From the NCBI GenBank assembly GCA_965240325.2, contig OZ251254.1, positions 799,843 through 863,842 on the forward strand: 64,000 nt of DNA, read 5' to 3'. Each line of letters begins with the position of its first letter. Position 1 is the stretch's first letter. This document shows, piece after piece, positions 54,539 to 64,000 of this stretch. Position numbers and translations under genes: made by a program. The stretch is from Rebecca billardiae RCC1528 (taxonomy: Eukaryota; Haptophyta). Below the pieces are notes generated by a model that saw nothing but the letters and a program-made list of their open reading frames with translations, did no database searches and was not told the DNA's origin.

Positions 54539-55414
54539 ATGGCGACACCGGGCGAGCGCGCCGCCCTCGTCGAGCGGCTCGTGACGACACGGTGCGAGAC
54601 GCTGCGCGCGCTCAAGGCGGTGCACCTGGGGCAGGGCCACTGGCTGGGCGTGGTGCGCTTCTCCGCGCCGGGCGACCCGCCCGGCCCGCCGCCCTCGCTC
54701 GCGACCGCGCTCGCGTCCGCGGACGGCGTGGGCGCTCGCACGTACCGCTGGTTCTGCCTGGGCGCCTCGCTCGCGCCGCTGCTGCAGCTGCCGGGCGGTG
54801 CGCCCTTCGTCGGCGCGCTGCTGCAGCTGCTCGAGGAGGAGGCCTACCACTTCGCGCCGCCCGCGCTGCGCGGCGTCCGCTCGCTCGCGGCGCGCTACTC
54901 GAGCAGGTGGGGCGGCGGCGGCGGCGGCGAGGGCGGCGCGGACGACGGCCCGCTCGGCCAGCCGCGCGACGAGGCGGCGGCGCTGCGCCCGGTGCTGCGC
55001 GTCGCGCCGGGCGGCGGCGTGCAGTACGCGCGGCTGCGCACGCCGCCCGCGCGCGCGCCGCTCTCCCACTCGGTGGTGCTCTGCTGCGTGTCCGAGCTGC
55101 TCGTGTGCTGCTACCGCAAGCTGGCCGCCACCGAGCCGGACGCGCTCAGCGCGGGCCTGCTCGAGGCGGTGGGCAAGGCGGACGCGGCGCTGGAGGCGCG
55201 CGTGCTCGCGCCGGCGGCGCGCGAGCTGCAGGCCGCGGCGCTCAGCGTCGCGCAGGCGCGGCTCGGCTCGCTCGACGGCGCCCTCTTCGGGCTGGGCTCG
55301 GCGCTCGGCTCGGCGCTCTCGCAGCTCAGCGCGGCCACACCCGCACCCGCCGGCGGCGCGGGCGGCGCGCTCGGCGACTACTACGCGCTCGGCGCCGCCG
55401 GGGACGACGACTGA
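54539..55414 (+). CDS. Unrecognised 291-aa protein
   Basis: Single exon. The N-terminus is helical (RAALVERLVTTRCETLRALK, GHWLGVVRFS). The middle has TYRWFCLGASLAPLLQLPGG and a segment ending LLQLLEEEAYHF. A Gly-rich linker follows, then VVLCCVSELLVCCYRKLAAT and a helical C-terminus (LLEAVGKADAALEARVLAPA...) ending in GDYYALGAAGDDD. It has conserved-looking Trp and Cys positions and a normal amino-acid mix, so it is very likely real. I do not recognise the family. There is no signal peptide or clear membrane segment. It shares a 99-bp promoter with the gene on the other strand. Confidence 0.65.
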   Translation: MATPGERAALVERLVTTRCETLRALKAVHLGQGHWLGVVRFSAPGDPPGPPPSLATALASADGVGARTYRWFCLGASLAPLLQLPGGAPFVGALLQLLEEEAYHFAPPALRGVRSLAARYSSRWGGGGGGEGGADDGPLGQPRDEAAALRPVLRVAPGGGVQYARLRTPPARAPLSHSVVLCCVSELLVCCYRKLAATEPDALSAGLLEAVGKADAALEARVLAPAARELQAAALSVAQARLGSLDGALFGLGSALGSALSQLSAATPAPAGGAGGALGDYYALGAAGDDD

Positions 55415-57469
55415 GCGCGCGCGGCGGGCCGGCGCGCGAGGCGGGTGCGCGCGCCGCGTGCTGCTTGCCCGAAGGCCCGCGCACACCGGCGGCGCCGGCG
55501 CGCTGCCAATAATGCTCAGAAGTGCCGGCCCAGTGACCCGTGAGCCATGCAGTGGCGGCCCGGGCCGGGCTGCGGGCACGCGACGGTGTCGTGGCAGCTG
55601 GCGGTCGTCGTCCGAGCGCACTATTCTAATGATAATCGATAGGCGCGCACAAGCGCAACGGTCAGAGCACTGCGTCAGGCAGTAGACTGAGTTTATTTGT
55701 TTTAACGTGCGTAAGGCTCACGGTGGCAGGTTGCCGCGCCATCCTTCATCACACGCTCTCCGAAGAGAGACCTGGAAACTGGTAGTGCGGGCGGGCTCCA
55801 GCCACAGTCAGGGACGTCCACTGACCCTATGGGGGGGGTGCATTTAGACGAACCCCTGGGAGCCAGGGAGCGATGAGGGTACCAATCGAAAGATCTCCGG
55901 GGCGGCGGACGAAGCCGCAGGTTCAAAACCGAAGCCGCAGACGAGTTCGTATGTTTCCTTGTCCTTGAACGCGTCGTCACAGTCGAACACGGAGGACTCC
56001 ATCGTGCTGAACTTTTTTGGGGGCTCCCGGACCGGTCTCTCGCACGATGGAGCGCCGCCGAGCGGGCGAGGAGACGAGACGTCTTGGAGGCCTTGATCCG
56101 GGCGCATCCGCTGGTTGGCCGCGGCACCCTGTCGCGCTCGCGCCCCGGGTGCACCTTCGTGCACTGAGAGTCACCGATGGGCGAGAAGCTGCTCGTCGAC
56201 TCGAGCAAGCTGCGCGCTTTCCGCGTTGAGCTGCTCGCGCCGGCGGCCACACCTCGCGGCGGTGCGGGCGTGCGCATGAGCTTGTCGGCTTCTAGCTGCT
56301 CGCGCCCCGGGCCGCGCCGTCAGCTCGTGGTGCCACGGGTATGCGCACGAGCTCGTGCTTGGCTGCAGCTCCTCAGAGGACTGCCACAGCTGGCTGGCTC
56401 AGAGCTTGTTCGCGAGTGCTAAGGTGCGGCGTGGCCTGCGCGGTGCGCCGCAGCGGTCAATGCGTTGCTCGATCCTGCACTACGCTACGTCGTGACTCGC
56501 GAGGGAGGCGCCGATATTGGGGCTGTGTGCAATGCGTCATGGCCGCCCGGCGCAGAGCCGACGCCGCACGACGCAGCCCTCAGCCAACACCACGGCGAAC
56601 ACGGTCTGCTATGCGAATTCTGGCGAGTTGGGGCCTTATTGAGGCGTATTTGGTCCTTCGATCGGCTGGGGGGAGCCCCCCCCGGACCCCCCCAGAGAGT
56701 CTGAATGCATCCCTGCTGGACGTCCCGGACAGTGACCGGAGCCGGCGGGGCCCGACCGCGGGGAATCGGCCGCGACTGCGCTTAACTCATATTAATAGCC
56801 GGCCGCCTGCCGCGGCCGGCAGGCCGCGGACGCGCCCGCGCCGCCAGCCCGGCTGCCGGCAGACGGCAGTACATTGCAGCAGGCAGTCGTGGCAGCAGTT
56901 AGACGGGAGATGCGGTAGCCGCGGCCTTCGATCCCCGACGATATATATATATACTATTGACGAAAAAGTAGTGCCGCCGACAGCACGGCCTGACGGCCAC
57001 GATGAGTCGGGGTTACTACTTACTACGTACCGGTCCGCGAGCCGCGGCGCCGGCCCGCGGCACGGCCGGCCGGGCTGCCCGGCCCGTTCTGCGCCGGCCG
57101 CCTAGTGCGGATACGCGCGCGACGATGACGACCGCCATATATATCTCAGCGCACGCAGTCAGTATCTAGTACGGCAGTAGTGCGTTGCCACCCGGTTAGA
57201 GCCAGTGGCATGGTCATATTATATATCTATGGATATATGGATATACATATATACTTTATTATAGGCGGGCCAGGGGCGGTGCGCGGTAACATGATATATG
57301 ATGATGAGTACATAAACTAGTCGTCGTCCGCACGACCGCACCGGCGCACCGCGACTGCGCGGCACGTCCGGCTGTTCCTTCTTCATCATCGGCTCCCGCG
57401 CATTATAAACGTATGATCAGTGTCGGCTGATTCGAGCGCCCTGGGACCGGGCGCACGGATGCGCTCCAG
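55415..57469. other. Intergenic stretch, 2 kb, no confident gene
   Basis: It contains a 52-codon minus-strand frame from an ATG at 56002 (MESSVFDCDDAFKDKETYEL...) to 55844 with less GC-biased codon use. It could be the 3' part of an unannotated gene, but no upstream exon is convincing. TA-rich blocks occur near 56940 and 57220-57260. Nothing else is recognised. Confidence 0.4.
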
Positions 57470-58288
57470 TCATTGCGCTGCCTCGTCACCACCGGCACCA
57501 CGCGCTTGGACGCGCCGGCGCCGTACGTGGCGGCCACGGCCCCTTTGGAGCCGCGGCAGCCGGTGCTGCTGGTGGCCGCGGCCGTGGCTGCCGCTCTGGA
57601 CACTGCTGCTGCTGGTTGTGCTCACGCCATCCGCGAGCTTCGGCATGCTCGGGGCGCGCAGGCGGCCGATCGCGTTGCTGACGCCCTGCAGCGCGTCCAC
57701 GAGTAACGGGCGCGCCAAGCCGTGCTCATCGTCGCGCCGGATCGCAAGCGGCTGCGTGATGGCGCCCGCCGGCAGCACGCTGGTGTGCGAGCTCACCGTG
57801 CGCACGAGCAGTGCGAGAGCGCTGTCGAGGTCCACGGACTCCCACTGCGTCTCGCAGATGAGGCGCGTCATGGCGTCAAACTCCTCCGGTGAGACGTTCA
57901 GGCCCGAGGTGTCGAGCAGGAGGCTGAAAGTGTCCAGCTCCGCGCGGAGAAGCATCGTCGCGTCGAGGATCGCGGCGTCGGCGACGAGCGGCAACAGGTT
58001 GTCGACGCTGCGGTCGTTGCAGTACTTGTCGGCGAGGACGACGCATGTGCTGAAGTGTAGCTCAGCGCGCTCCGCAAAGCGCCTCGCCGCCTCGACGTTC
58101 GCGACGACGCGGCTGAGGTATGCGCACGCCAGCACGAGCGACTCGGGCTTGATGCAGGCGGTCCAGCGCATGTCTGTCGTCGGGGAGCCGGGCGTGATGG
58201 CAGCGACGAGTGCTGGCACGCGCCTCGGCACGTGTGGCCTCAACTCCTCGTACGCGGCCATGCGAGAGATCGTCGGGAGGTGGTGCAT
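57470..58288 (-). CDS. Cyclin-box protein, PHO80-like
   Basis: A 272-aa single-exon protein. The start at 58288 is the first ATG; an alternative is Met10 (58261). The central part follows the Pho80/P-type cyclin box: RWTACIKPESLVLACAYLSR (about aa 41-60), then LHFSTCVVLADKYCNDRSVD (about aa 77-96), where canonical members have a Tyr/Leu-Asp-Arg helix followed by a [ST]-x-VLA-x-K-[FY]-x-x-D helix. PESLVLACAYLSR and VVLADKYCNDR match it well. Such cyclins bind a Pho85/CDK5-type kinase and act in cell-cycle or nutrient signalling; the partner is not visible here. The last 55 or so residues turn Ser- then Arg-rich and may be untranslated or past an unseen splice site. Confidence 0.65.
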   Translation of the reverse strand: MHHLPTISRMAAYEELRPHVPRRVPALVAAITPGSPTTDMRWTACIKPESLVLACAYLSRVVANVEAARRFAERAELHFSTCVVLADKYCNDRSVDNLLPLVADAAILDATMLLRAELDTFSLLLDTSGLNVSPEEFDAMTRLICETQWESVDLDSALALLVRTVSSHTSVLPAGAITQPLAIRRDDEHGLARPLLVDALQGVSNAIGRLRAPSMPKLADGVSTTSSSSVQSGSHGRGHQQHRLPRLQRGRGRHVRRRRVQARGAGGDEAAQ

Positions 58289-60173
58289 TGCGGGTTCGTC
58301 GAGAGTCGAGACAGCCCTCGGTCGGGGTGGGCCGGAGGGAAGCGATCATCAGTGATTCTGTTTGAGCTCATGTTCAAGACGCGTGGCTCTACCGCTCGAT
58401 CTACCCAATGGCTGATGAACCACCGGGCGCACCCCCTGGTCACTACTGGGTAGATCGATGAGGATCAGCAACGCTTCCATCAGCCTTCGTTGTAGATTCT
58501 CAAAGATGCTTCCGCCGTCTTCCAAAAGAGCTCTCCGCGAGGTCGCGGATGCCGGCGGGCGAATCATGACTCATGAGCCTCGCTGGCGATTTTAACGGGC
58601 GAATCACGGGGGTCTGCCGGCCGCGGCGGCGGCGGCGACCCGGGCCGAAAGCATTTACTTGTGCTCTATCAGTTCGTTCCGGCCATTTGCAACCATCATG
58701 GAAATGAGCGGGCGCCCAGCCGCCCGTCGTCCCGACCGGTGTCATCCGGTCGGGACGACCGCGGCGGGCCGGCAACCAGTCATACCATCGCCATCAGCCA
58801 AAACGCGGAATGAAAAATGGCCGGCTTCAGCCCGCTGCTGTGGGTCCCAGAGTAGTGCGGGCCTTGGTGGCGGCCCCGCGGCGGCACGCCCCGGTTGGCA
58901 CATCCGCGCTCGTACTATGAGACGCTGACTAGTGAGCTGCGGCGAAAGACATTGCCAAGACATATACTGCTTCATCGACTTGCCGAGGTGCTTCGCCTTG
59001 ACACAGGGTTTACTCTTGCGGCGCACTCGTGACGCGCGACGAGCCGCCGAGTGAAGCCGGCAGCGGCGGGCCCGCTGCAAGCACTCTGTGTTGGCTGCGT
59101 CTTGAGCCCGCGCCATGTCAGATGACCAAGGCCGCTTGATAGGAAGATAGTCTGCCATCGAAAATAGCTCTATACACGCTCCACCGCCGCTTCTCGCCTG
59201 CCTGAGCTTTGTGATGCGTCTCTTATTCTGATCTTAGTAAACTGTACCTTGTCGAGCTTGAGATGCGTCCGCGTCGTTGCAAATGCATGCGCTCGAATGC
59301 AGCCTGCCGCCCGCTGCAATTTGCCATATCAACGTGTCTACGTGATCGCAGCAGGTCGGCTGGCCGGATTGCCAAGCCTGGCCACGGCGAGTAAACCGTA
59401 CCTACGAGTACTACGACACGATGCGTGTCACGCGCACCCACGACTACGACACTCACCGACGAAATCAAAATACAATAAGGCGTATGCACGCGTCATCGCG
59501 CATCTGTCAGGCTGCGGCGTCTATATTATTCATGCGCATTCGTCGTCGCGCAGCGATGATGCCATTATATTATACTGGCGGGCGGATCATTATTCATATT
59601 GTTGCTGCATCATATCAGATCCGAGGCGGCCGCCGTGACATGCCGTTACTTCACATCGGCACCGATCCGAGCAGCGCCGAACGCGTACAATAATATGTGT
59701 GTTATATTATATTATGTATATACATATATATGTATATATATACATAATAATATATATATATTATAAGTAGTATATGATAATGTATAGATATGTTATTAAA
59801 CGCGGCGCCCTCAATCAATCAGAAGCCTGCGACGCATATCAGACGATTTCTGTGGCTGTGCCGCGCGCGCTGCTGCTTCAATGTGCAGCTGGCGGATCAC
59901 TGATCAGGCGTTCGACGGTTCGGACGGCGCCGCCGGCGCGCGCGGCGCGCGCCGACGCGGCCTCCAGCCTCATCCAGGGGGCGGGCGGAAGCGGCGGCCC
60001 GAACAGCGGTGTGACGATGATGGTCCGTGTCCGCCGAGCCGCGCCGTCGGCCGGCCATCCATGATTCATCCATGCGGGGGTTGGTCGGAATCGGGTCGGG
60101 ACAAAGTGTGCCATGCCGTGTGCGCACGCAAAATCAGAGCGGGCGGGCGCGATCGGGCGGCGGACGGCGCCCG
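58289..60173. other. Intergenic stretch with palindromes and TA repeats
   Basis: It has a 12-bp inverted pair TCGATCTACCCA/TGGGTAGATCGA (about 58397 and 58447), a 14-bp perfect hairpin at 58726-58759, and a TA-rich palindromic block at 59700-59790. Frames of up to about 140 codons occur but show no domain. No gene is called. Confidence 0.5.
58726..58759. repeat. Perfect 14-bp hairpin, 6-nt loop
   Basis: GTCGTCCCGACCGG, loop TGTCAT, then CCGGTCGGGACGAC. The flanks (CAGCCGCCC on the left, CGCGGCGGGC on the right) extend the symmetry imperfectly. It is not followed by a T-run. Confidence 0.9.
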
Positions 60174-62529
60174 TCATGCGCGCGGCGCCGCGGGCGTGGC
60201 GCGCTCTCGGCGGCTGCCCGGCAGCATCTGCAGGAAGCCGCGGCGCGGCGGCTCGGCGTCGGCGGCGCCGCCGTCCGCGCTGAGCGCCGACGTGCCGCGG
60301 CGCGCGAGGTGCGCGGGCGGGTGCGCGTCCGCCGCCTCGGCGGGCGTGACGGGCGCGGCGGCGTGGCGCGAGCCGGCGTCGGCGGCGTGCGCGCTCGGCC
60401 CGTGCACGAAGGCCATCAGCGCCTCCGGCTTGGCGCGCGCGCGCTCCCGGAAGCGCGTGCCGAAGAGCGAGAGCGCGGCGGCGCTGTCCGCGTCGATGGC
60501 CGCGCACTGGAAGAGCGCGTCGACCGTCTTTGCGTACAGCCCGAGCACCAGCCCGGCCAGCAGGTAGCCGCCCACGCCCACGAGCACGCACGGGCCCGCG
60601 CAGCCGTACGTGAGCGAGGAGGCGTACGGCTCGTACGTGCGCAGCACGTACCACGTGCACACCACCGCGCCGCCCTGCGCGTCGCGGCGGGAGGGGGCGC
60701 GCACGCGCGCGCGACGCGGCGCGGCTGAGCGCTCGGCGCGCCGGGCCGGGCGCTGCGGCGCGAGGCGGGCGCGCGCGTCGCGCGCGTCGCGCGCGTCGCG
60801 GGCAGGGCGGGCGGCGGCGCGCGCGTACGGCGATGACGATGCGCGCGAGCAGCGTGACGTACGCCAGCACGACGGAGAGCACGGACAGCCGCAGCGCGTG
60901 CCCCTTGAGCACCTGCGCGGCGGCCGCAGCGGCCGCGCGGAGGCGGGGTCGGCGGCGGGGTCGGCGGCGCGCGGCGCGCGGCGCGCGGCGCGGCGCGAGC
61001 GGGGCGGGGCGCGCCGCGCGCGCGCGCGCGCACCGACGAGGCGGTGGCGGCGGCGGCCATGAACGACTTGCCGCCGAGCATCACCTGCACGTACGCGTGC
61101 GTCGTCACCAGCTCGAGCACGCGCTCGAAGCAGCCCAGGCAGCACGCCACGCAGCAGCACACAAAGTCGACGAGCGACGTGCAGCACGAGTGCACGCGCG
61201 AGGCGGCGCGCAGCCGCTGGTACGCGGCAAAGAGCGTGAGGCGCACGGCGCGGACGAGCGCGATGAGCAGCGAGCCGAACGCGACGGTGCCGAGGTGGTA
61301 CCGCGTGACGAGCCACATGGAGTGCAGCACCGGCAGCCGCGCGGGCAGCGGCGGCACGAGCGACGAGCCGAGCGAGCCGCCGCCCGCGCGCAGCGCGCCG
61401 CCCGCCGACGGCGCGCGCCGCGGCTTGGCGCCGCCGCCGCGCCGGCCGAGCGCGCCGCCGGCGCGGGCGGCGGCGGCGTCCGCGCCGTCGGCGTCGGCCG
61501 CCTCCTCGCCGTGCGCCGTCGACGCGTTCGACGCGGCGGACGGCGAGTCGGTCACGGCGCGCGCGAGCGCGGGCGCGGGCGCGTGGCGCGCGTGCTCGTC
61601 CGCGGGCGCGCGCGCGTAGTGGCCGGGCGGCGCGTACGGCTGCGGCGGCGCGCCGTTGAAGTACCACTCGGCGACGGCGCCCGAGACGACGCAGCGGCCG
61701 ACGTGCGCGACGAAGGTGTAGAGCCAGAGCACGCAGAGCGCGTGCCCCGCCATCAGCCCCACCAGCGCGTCGTCGTAGTAGTACGCGGGCGCGCCGCGCG
61801 TGAGCTGGCGCTCGCCCGCCGCCAGCAGGTGCGCGAGCACGTACGCGCCATACCCGAGCACGGAGACGCAGCCCGCGGTGGTGAGGACGGGCTCGAGGCA
61901 GAGCGAGGGGATCGCGCCGATCGCGGCGGAGGCGTCGCGCAGCACGACCACCGCCGACTGGATCCGCCCGCGCAGCCACAGCGTCGAGAGCAGCAGCAGC
62001 ACCGCCGCGCCGCCCGTGCCGTATGCGCCGTGCTGCAGCGGCGGCGCGAGGTAAAAGTGCATGTAGTACGTGCACGCCAGGAGGCCGGCCTGCAGGAGCG
62101 CGATGGGGAGCCAGACGATGAGCGCGGCGAAGTGGCGCATGAGGAGGAGCCACAGCGCCGCGAGGCCCACCACGCCCGCCGCCGCCGCGCCGAGCACGTC
62201 CCTCGAGGCGAGCACGTCCGCCCAGAGCATGAGCGCGAGGCCCCACGCCAGCAGCGCGCGCGAGGGGCCCTCGGCAGACGCGCCGCCGGCGGGGGCGTCG
62301 CCGAGGACGAGCGCCATGAGGCTGCGCAGCGGGTCGTCGGCGATGGCGTTCGCGCCGCGCGCCGACTCGCCCAGCCGCGTGTCCACCGCGCGCCACGCGC
62401 GCCGCGCCGCCGTCACCGCGCCCACGCCGCCCGCGCCCTCGTCCGCGGCCGCGGCCGCGCCGCCCTCGGCGGCGGCGTCGGCCGCGCTCGCGTTGGCCGC
62501 GCGCGTGCCGTTGGCGAGGCGCGCGTGCA

Positions 62530-62564
<35 letters not shown>

Positions 62565-63370
62565 GGCTCGCGCCCGGCGTCGAGCGCCTCGTCGTACGCG
62601 CGCGCGCGCTCGAGCGCCGCGTGCGCCGCGTTGGCGTCGGTGGGGAGGCAGTAGGCGCCCAGCAGCGGCACGGTGGCGTACACGGGCGCACACACGGAGG
62701 CGCACGGCGCGTCCGCGGCGGCGCAGCGGCGCAGCGCGACGGGGGCGGGCGCGCCGCAGGCGACGGCGTCGGCGTACGGGTCGGCGTGCGCGTCGGCCCC
62801 GCCCGCCGCCTCGTACTTGCGCCGCCGCCGCGCGTTCGCGCGCGCGAGGCCGGTCGCGTTGGCGGTGAGCGCGCAGCGCGGCGCCTCCGCCTCGACGCAC
62901 GCCCACGAGCGCGCGAGCCCGTCGGCGTCGAGCGCGTCGGCGTCGGCGCGCACGTCGGCGGCGGTGGGGCAGCGCGGCACGCACACGCCGATCCCGCCGG
63001 GCGCGTGCGCCGTCGCGCCCGGCGGCACGACAAAGTAGAGGAGCGGCCGCGCGCGCTGGTCGCGGCCGCCGCGCAGCACGGGCTCCTCGACCGAGGCCTC
63101 GGACCAGTCGCCGCCGCCGAGCCAGGCGGGGAGGCGCGCGCGGAGGGGCAGGTCGGCGCCCGGCGGCTTGTGCGTCACGCTCGTGCGCAGCGGCAGCCCG
63201 CGCGCCGCCACCGAGTTGTCCGCGCCGCACACGTCGTACGACACGTCGGCCGCGCGCACGAGGTCGCGCGGCTCGCCGGAGCGCAGCGCGAACTCGCACG
63301 TGTACGCGAGCAGCGTGGCCGCGCCGGCGAGGACGAGCAGGCACGGCGCGTCCGTGCAGCCGCGGCCCAT
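60174..63370 (-). CDS. Choline-transporter-like protein (CTL/SLC44 family)
   Basis: A multi-spanning membrane protein, predicted to carry choline or a related solute. Exons (minus) are 63370-61034, 60912-60829 and 60674-60174 (973 aa); both introns are GT-AG and lie between codons. The N-terminus GRGCTDAPCLLVL matches the family's RxCTDxxC start. A large extracellular loop rich in Cys follows (VCVPRCP, CASVCAPVYATVPLLGAYCL), then clusters of membrane segments (ALLAWGLALMLWADVL; FAALIVWLPIALLQAGLLAC). Family hallmarks are WLVTRYHLGTVAFGSLLIAL, FVCCCVACCLGCFERVLELV and VMLGGKSFMAAAATA. The last part is VCTWYVLRTYEPY, LVGVGGYLLAGLVLGLYAKT, then VDALFQCAAIDAD. A long Ala/Asp loop and a disordered C-tail enlarge it beyond the usual 650-700 aa. 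Confidence 0.88.
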
Positions 63371-63692
63371 CGGGGCGCGTGCCCGCGGCGGGGGAGAGAG
63401 CTAGCTCAAGGGGGGGCGCAGGGAGTTGGGGGGGCCGCCTTTGCTTAGCCTGCCCACCTCTTGCTCCCACACTGCAGTGGCCAGTGGGGGCTCGGGCCCC
63501 GATCCGGTGACGATGATTGATGAGGCGTCTCGAAAGGGACGCCCGTACTCAGCCTCGACCTCTGATTGGCTGCGGCGAAGACGAAGCGGCACATCCAAGG
63601 TAACCGTTCCGCCTGCCGGACCCCTCGCCCCGGACGCCAGGCTGGCCACTCGACGGGGCGCGAACGCGCACAAGCGCAGCCAACCCCGATCG
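63371..63692. promoter_or_regulatory. Divergent intergenic region, CTL-like / AP2-like genes
   Basis: It is 322 bp between opposed starts, with GT/G-rich strands near 63410-63445 and mixed sequence in the middle. No specific element was recognised. Confidence 0.4.
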
Positions 63693-64000
63693 ATGCCCAC
63701 GCGCAGCGCGACTGGCGGCGCGGCGGCGGCCGAGGGCGGCGGTGGCGGCGGCGCGGCGGCGGCGGCGGCGAACGACGGCGCCGAGCGCTCCGCCGCCGCC
63801 GCCGCCGGCTCGGCCGCCGCCGTGCCCGCCACCGACGGCGGCGGCGCGGCGGCGGACGGCGCGGACGACGACGCGGCGGCGCGCGCCGCGGCGGCCAACG
63901 CGCGCGGCGTGCCGGGCAAGCCGTACTACGGCGTGTACTGCAACCGGCGGCAGAAGGGGTCCAAGTACCGCGCCGACTGCACCGTCGGCGGCCGCAACCA
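63693..64000 (+). CDS. Partial gene, possible AP2/ERF-domain protein (runs off the window)
   Basis: An ATG at 63693 opens a frame that is still open at the window end. About 70 Ala/Gly-rich residues are followed by GKPYYGVYCNRRQKGSKYRA and DCTVGGRN. The pattern YxGVxxxxxxGxxYRAxxxVGGR resembles the start of an AP2/ERF DNA-binding domain (YRGV...W.A.I...G...LG). Only the first half of such a domain is present, so the call is tentative. Confidence 0.4.
   Translation, partial: MPTRSATGGAAAAEGGGGGGAAAAAANDGAERSAAAAAGSAAAVPATDGGGAAADGADDDAAARAAAANARGVPGKPYYGVYCNRRQKGSKYRADCTVGGRN

Noticed and set aside
55844-56002. A 52-codon minus-strand frame (MESSVFDCDDAFKDKETYEL...)
   Set aside because: It has balanced composition but is too short and without family match or credible upstream exon. 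It is mentioned only in the intergenic description.
60833-63448. An 871-codon plus-strand frame opposite the choline-transporter-like gene
   Set aside because: Arg/Ala/Gly-rich with no membrane segments; it is a shadow of the real gene.

Overview
The window looks like nuclear DNA of a GC-rich unicellular eukaryote, most likely a marine microalga; a haptophyte fits best, but this is inference. The evidence is as follows. The genes are large and single- or few-exon, with alanine/glycine/arginine-rich linkers. Introns are short (75-395 nt), almost always start GTGCG, end GCGCAG and are filled with alternating GC; three of them use GC-AG borders. The proteins are eukaryote-specific: Rab6, V-ATPase subunit F, a cyclic-nucleotide-dependent kinase, a CNNM-type transporter, a choline-transporter-like protein, an R2R3 Myb and an EF-hand/WD40 axoneme-type protein. 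There are no operons, rRNAs or recognisable tRNAs.

Region 1 (1-19395) is a cluster of one repeat family, here called E1-E9, with a tenth copy (E10) at 27721-29245. Members end in TGGCGGGC/GCCCGCCA-type inverted termini. The fullest copy (E3, 3.6 kb) encodes a protein with a divergent Ulp1-like (C48) cysteine peptidase domain, two roughly 60-residue repeats and a CxxC..CxxC region. Every copy is broken: E2, E4 and E5 share one frame lesion, E1 and E10 share another, and E8 and E9 share a rearrangement breakpoint. The copies lie head-to-tail, tail-to-tail and internally inverted. Three younger insertions interrupt them: a 684-bp TIR element, a 64-bp A-tailed insert, and a 2.4-kb TIR element carrying an unknown coiled-coil ORF.

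Region 2 (19396-27720) holds another TIR element (60-bp termini, 19591-22229), a Myb gene with a pure (CAG)31 tract, and simple repeats. Region 3 (27721-40370) has E10 just upstream of a CNNM-like gene, a foldback element with 400-bp arms just upstream of a secreted saposin/canopy-like gene, RAB6 divergent from an alpha/beta hydrolase, and a small zinc-binding protein.

Region 4 (41602-64000) is the conventional gene-dense part. It contains V-ATPase F divergent from the EF-hand/WD40 gene, a three-CNB protein kinase, an unrecognised divergent pair, a cyclin-like gene, and an SLC44-like transporter divergent from a partial AP2-like gene running off the end. The genes are mostly housekeeping (membrane traffic, ion and choline transport, signalling) and do not form one pathway. 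The unusual biology is in the repeats: no intact transposase is visible, so the families here are probably non-autonomous or of an undescribed type.
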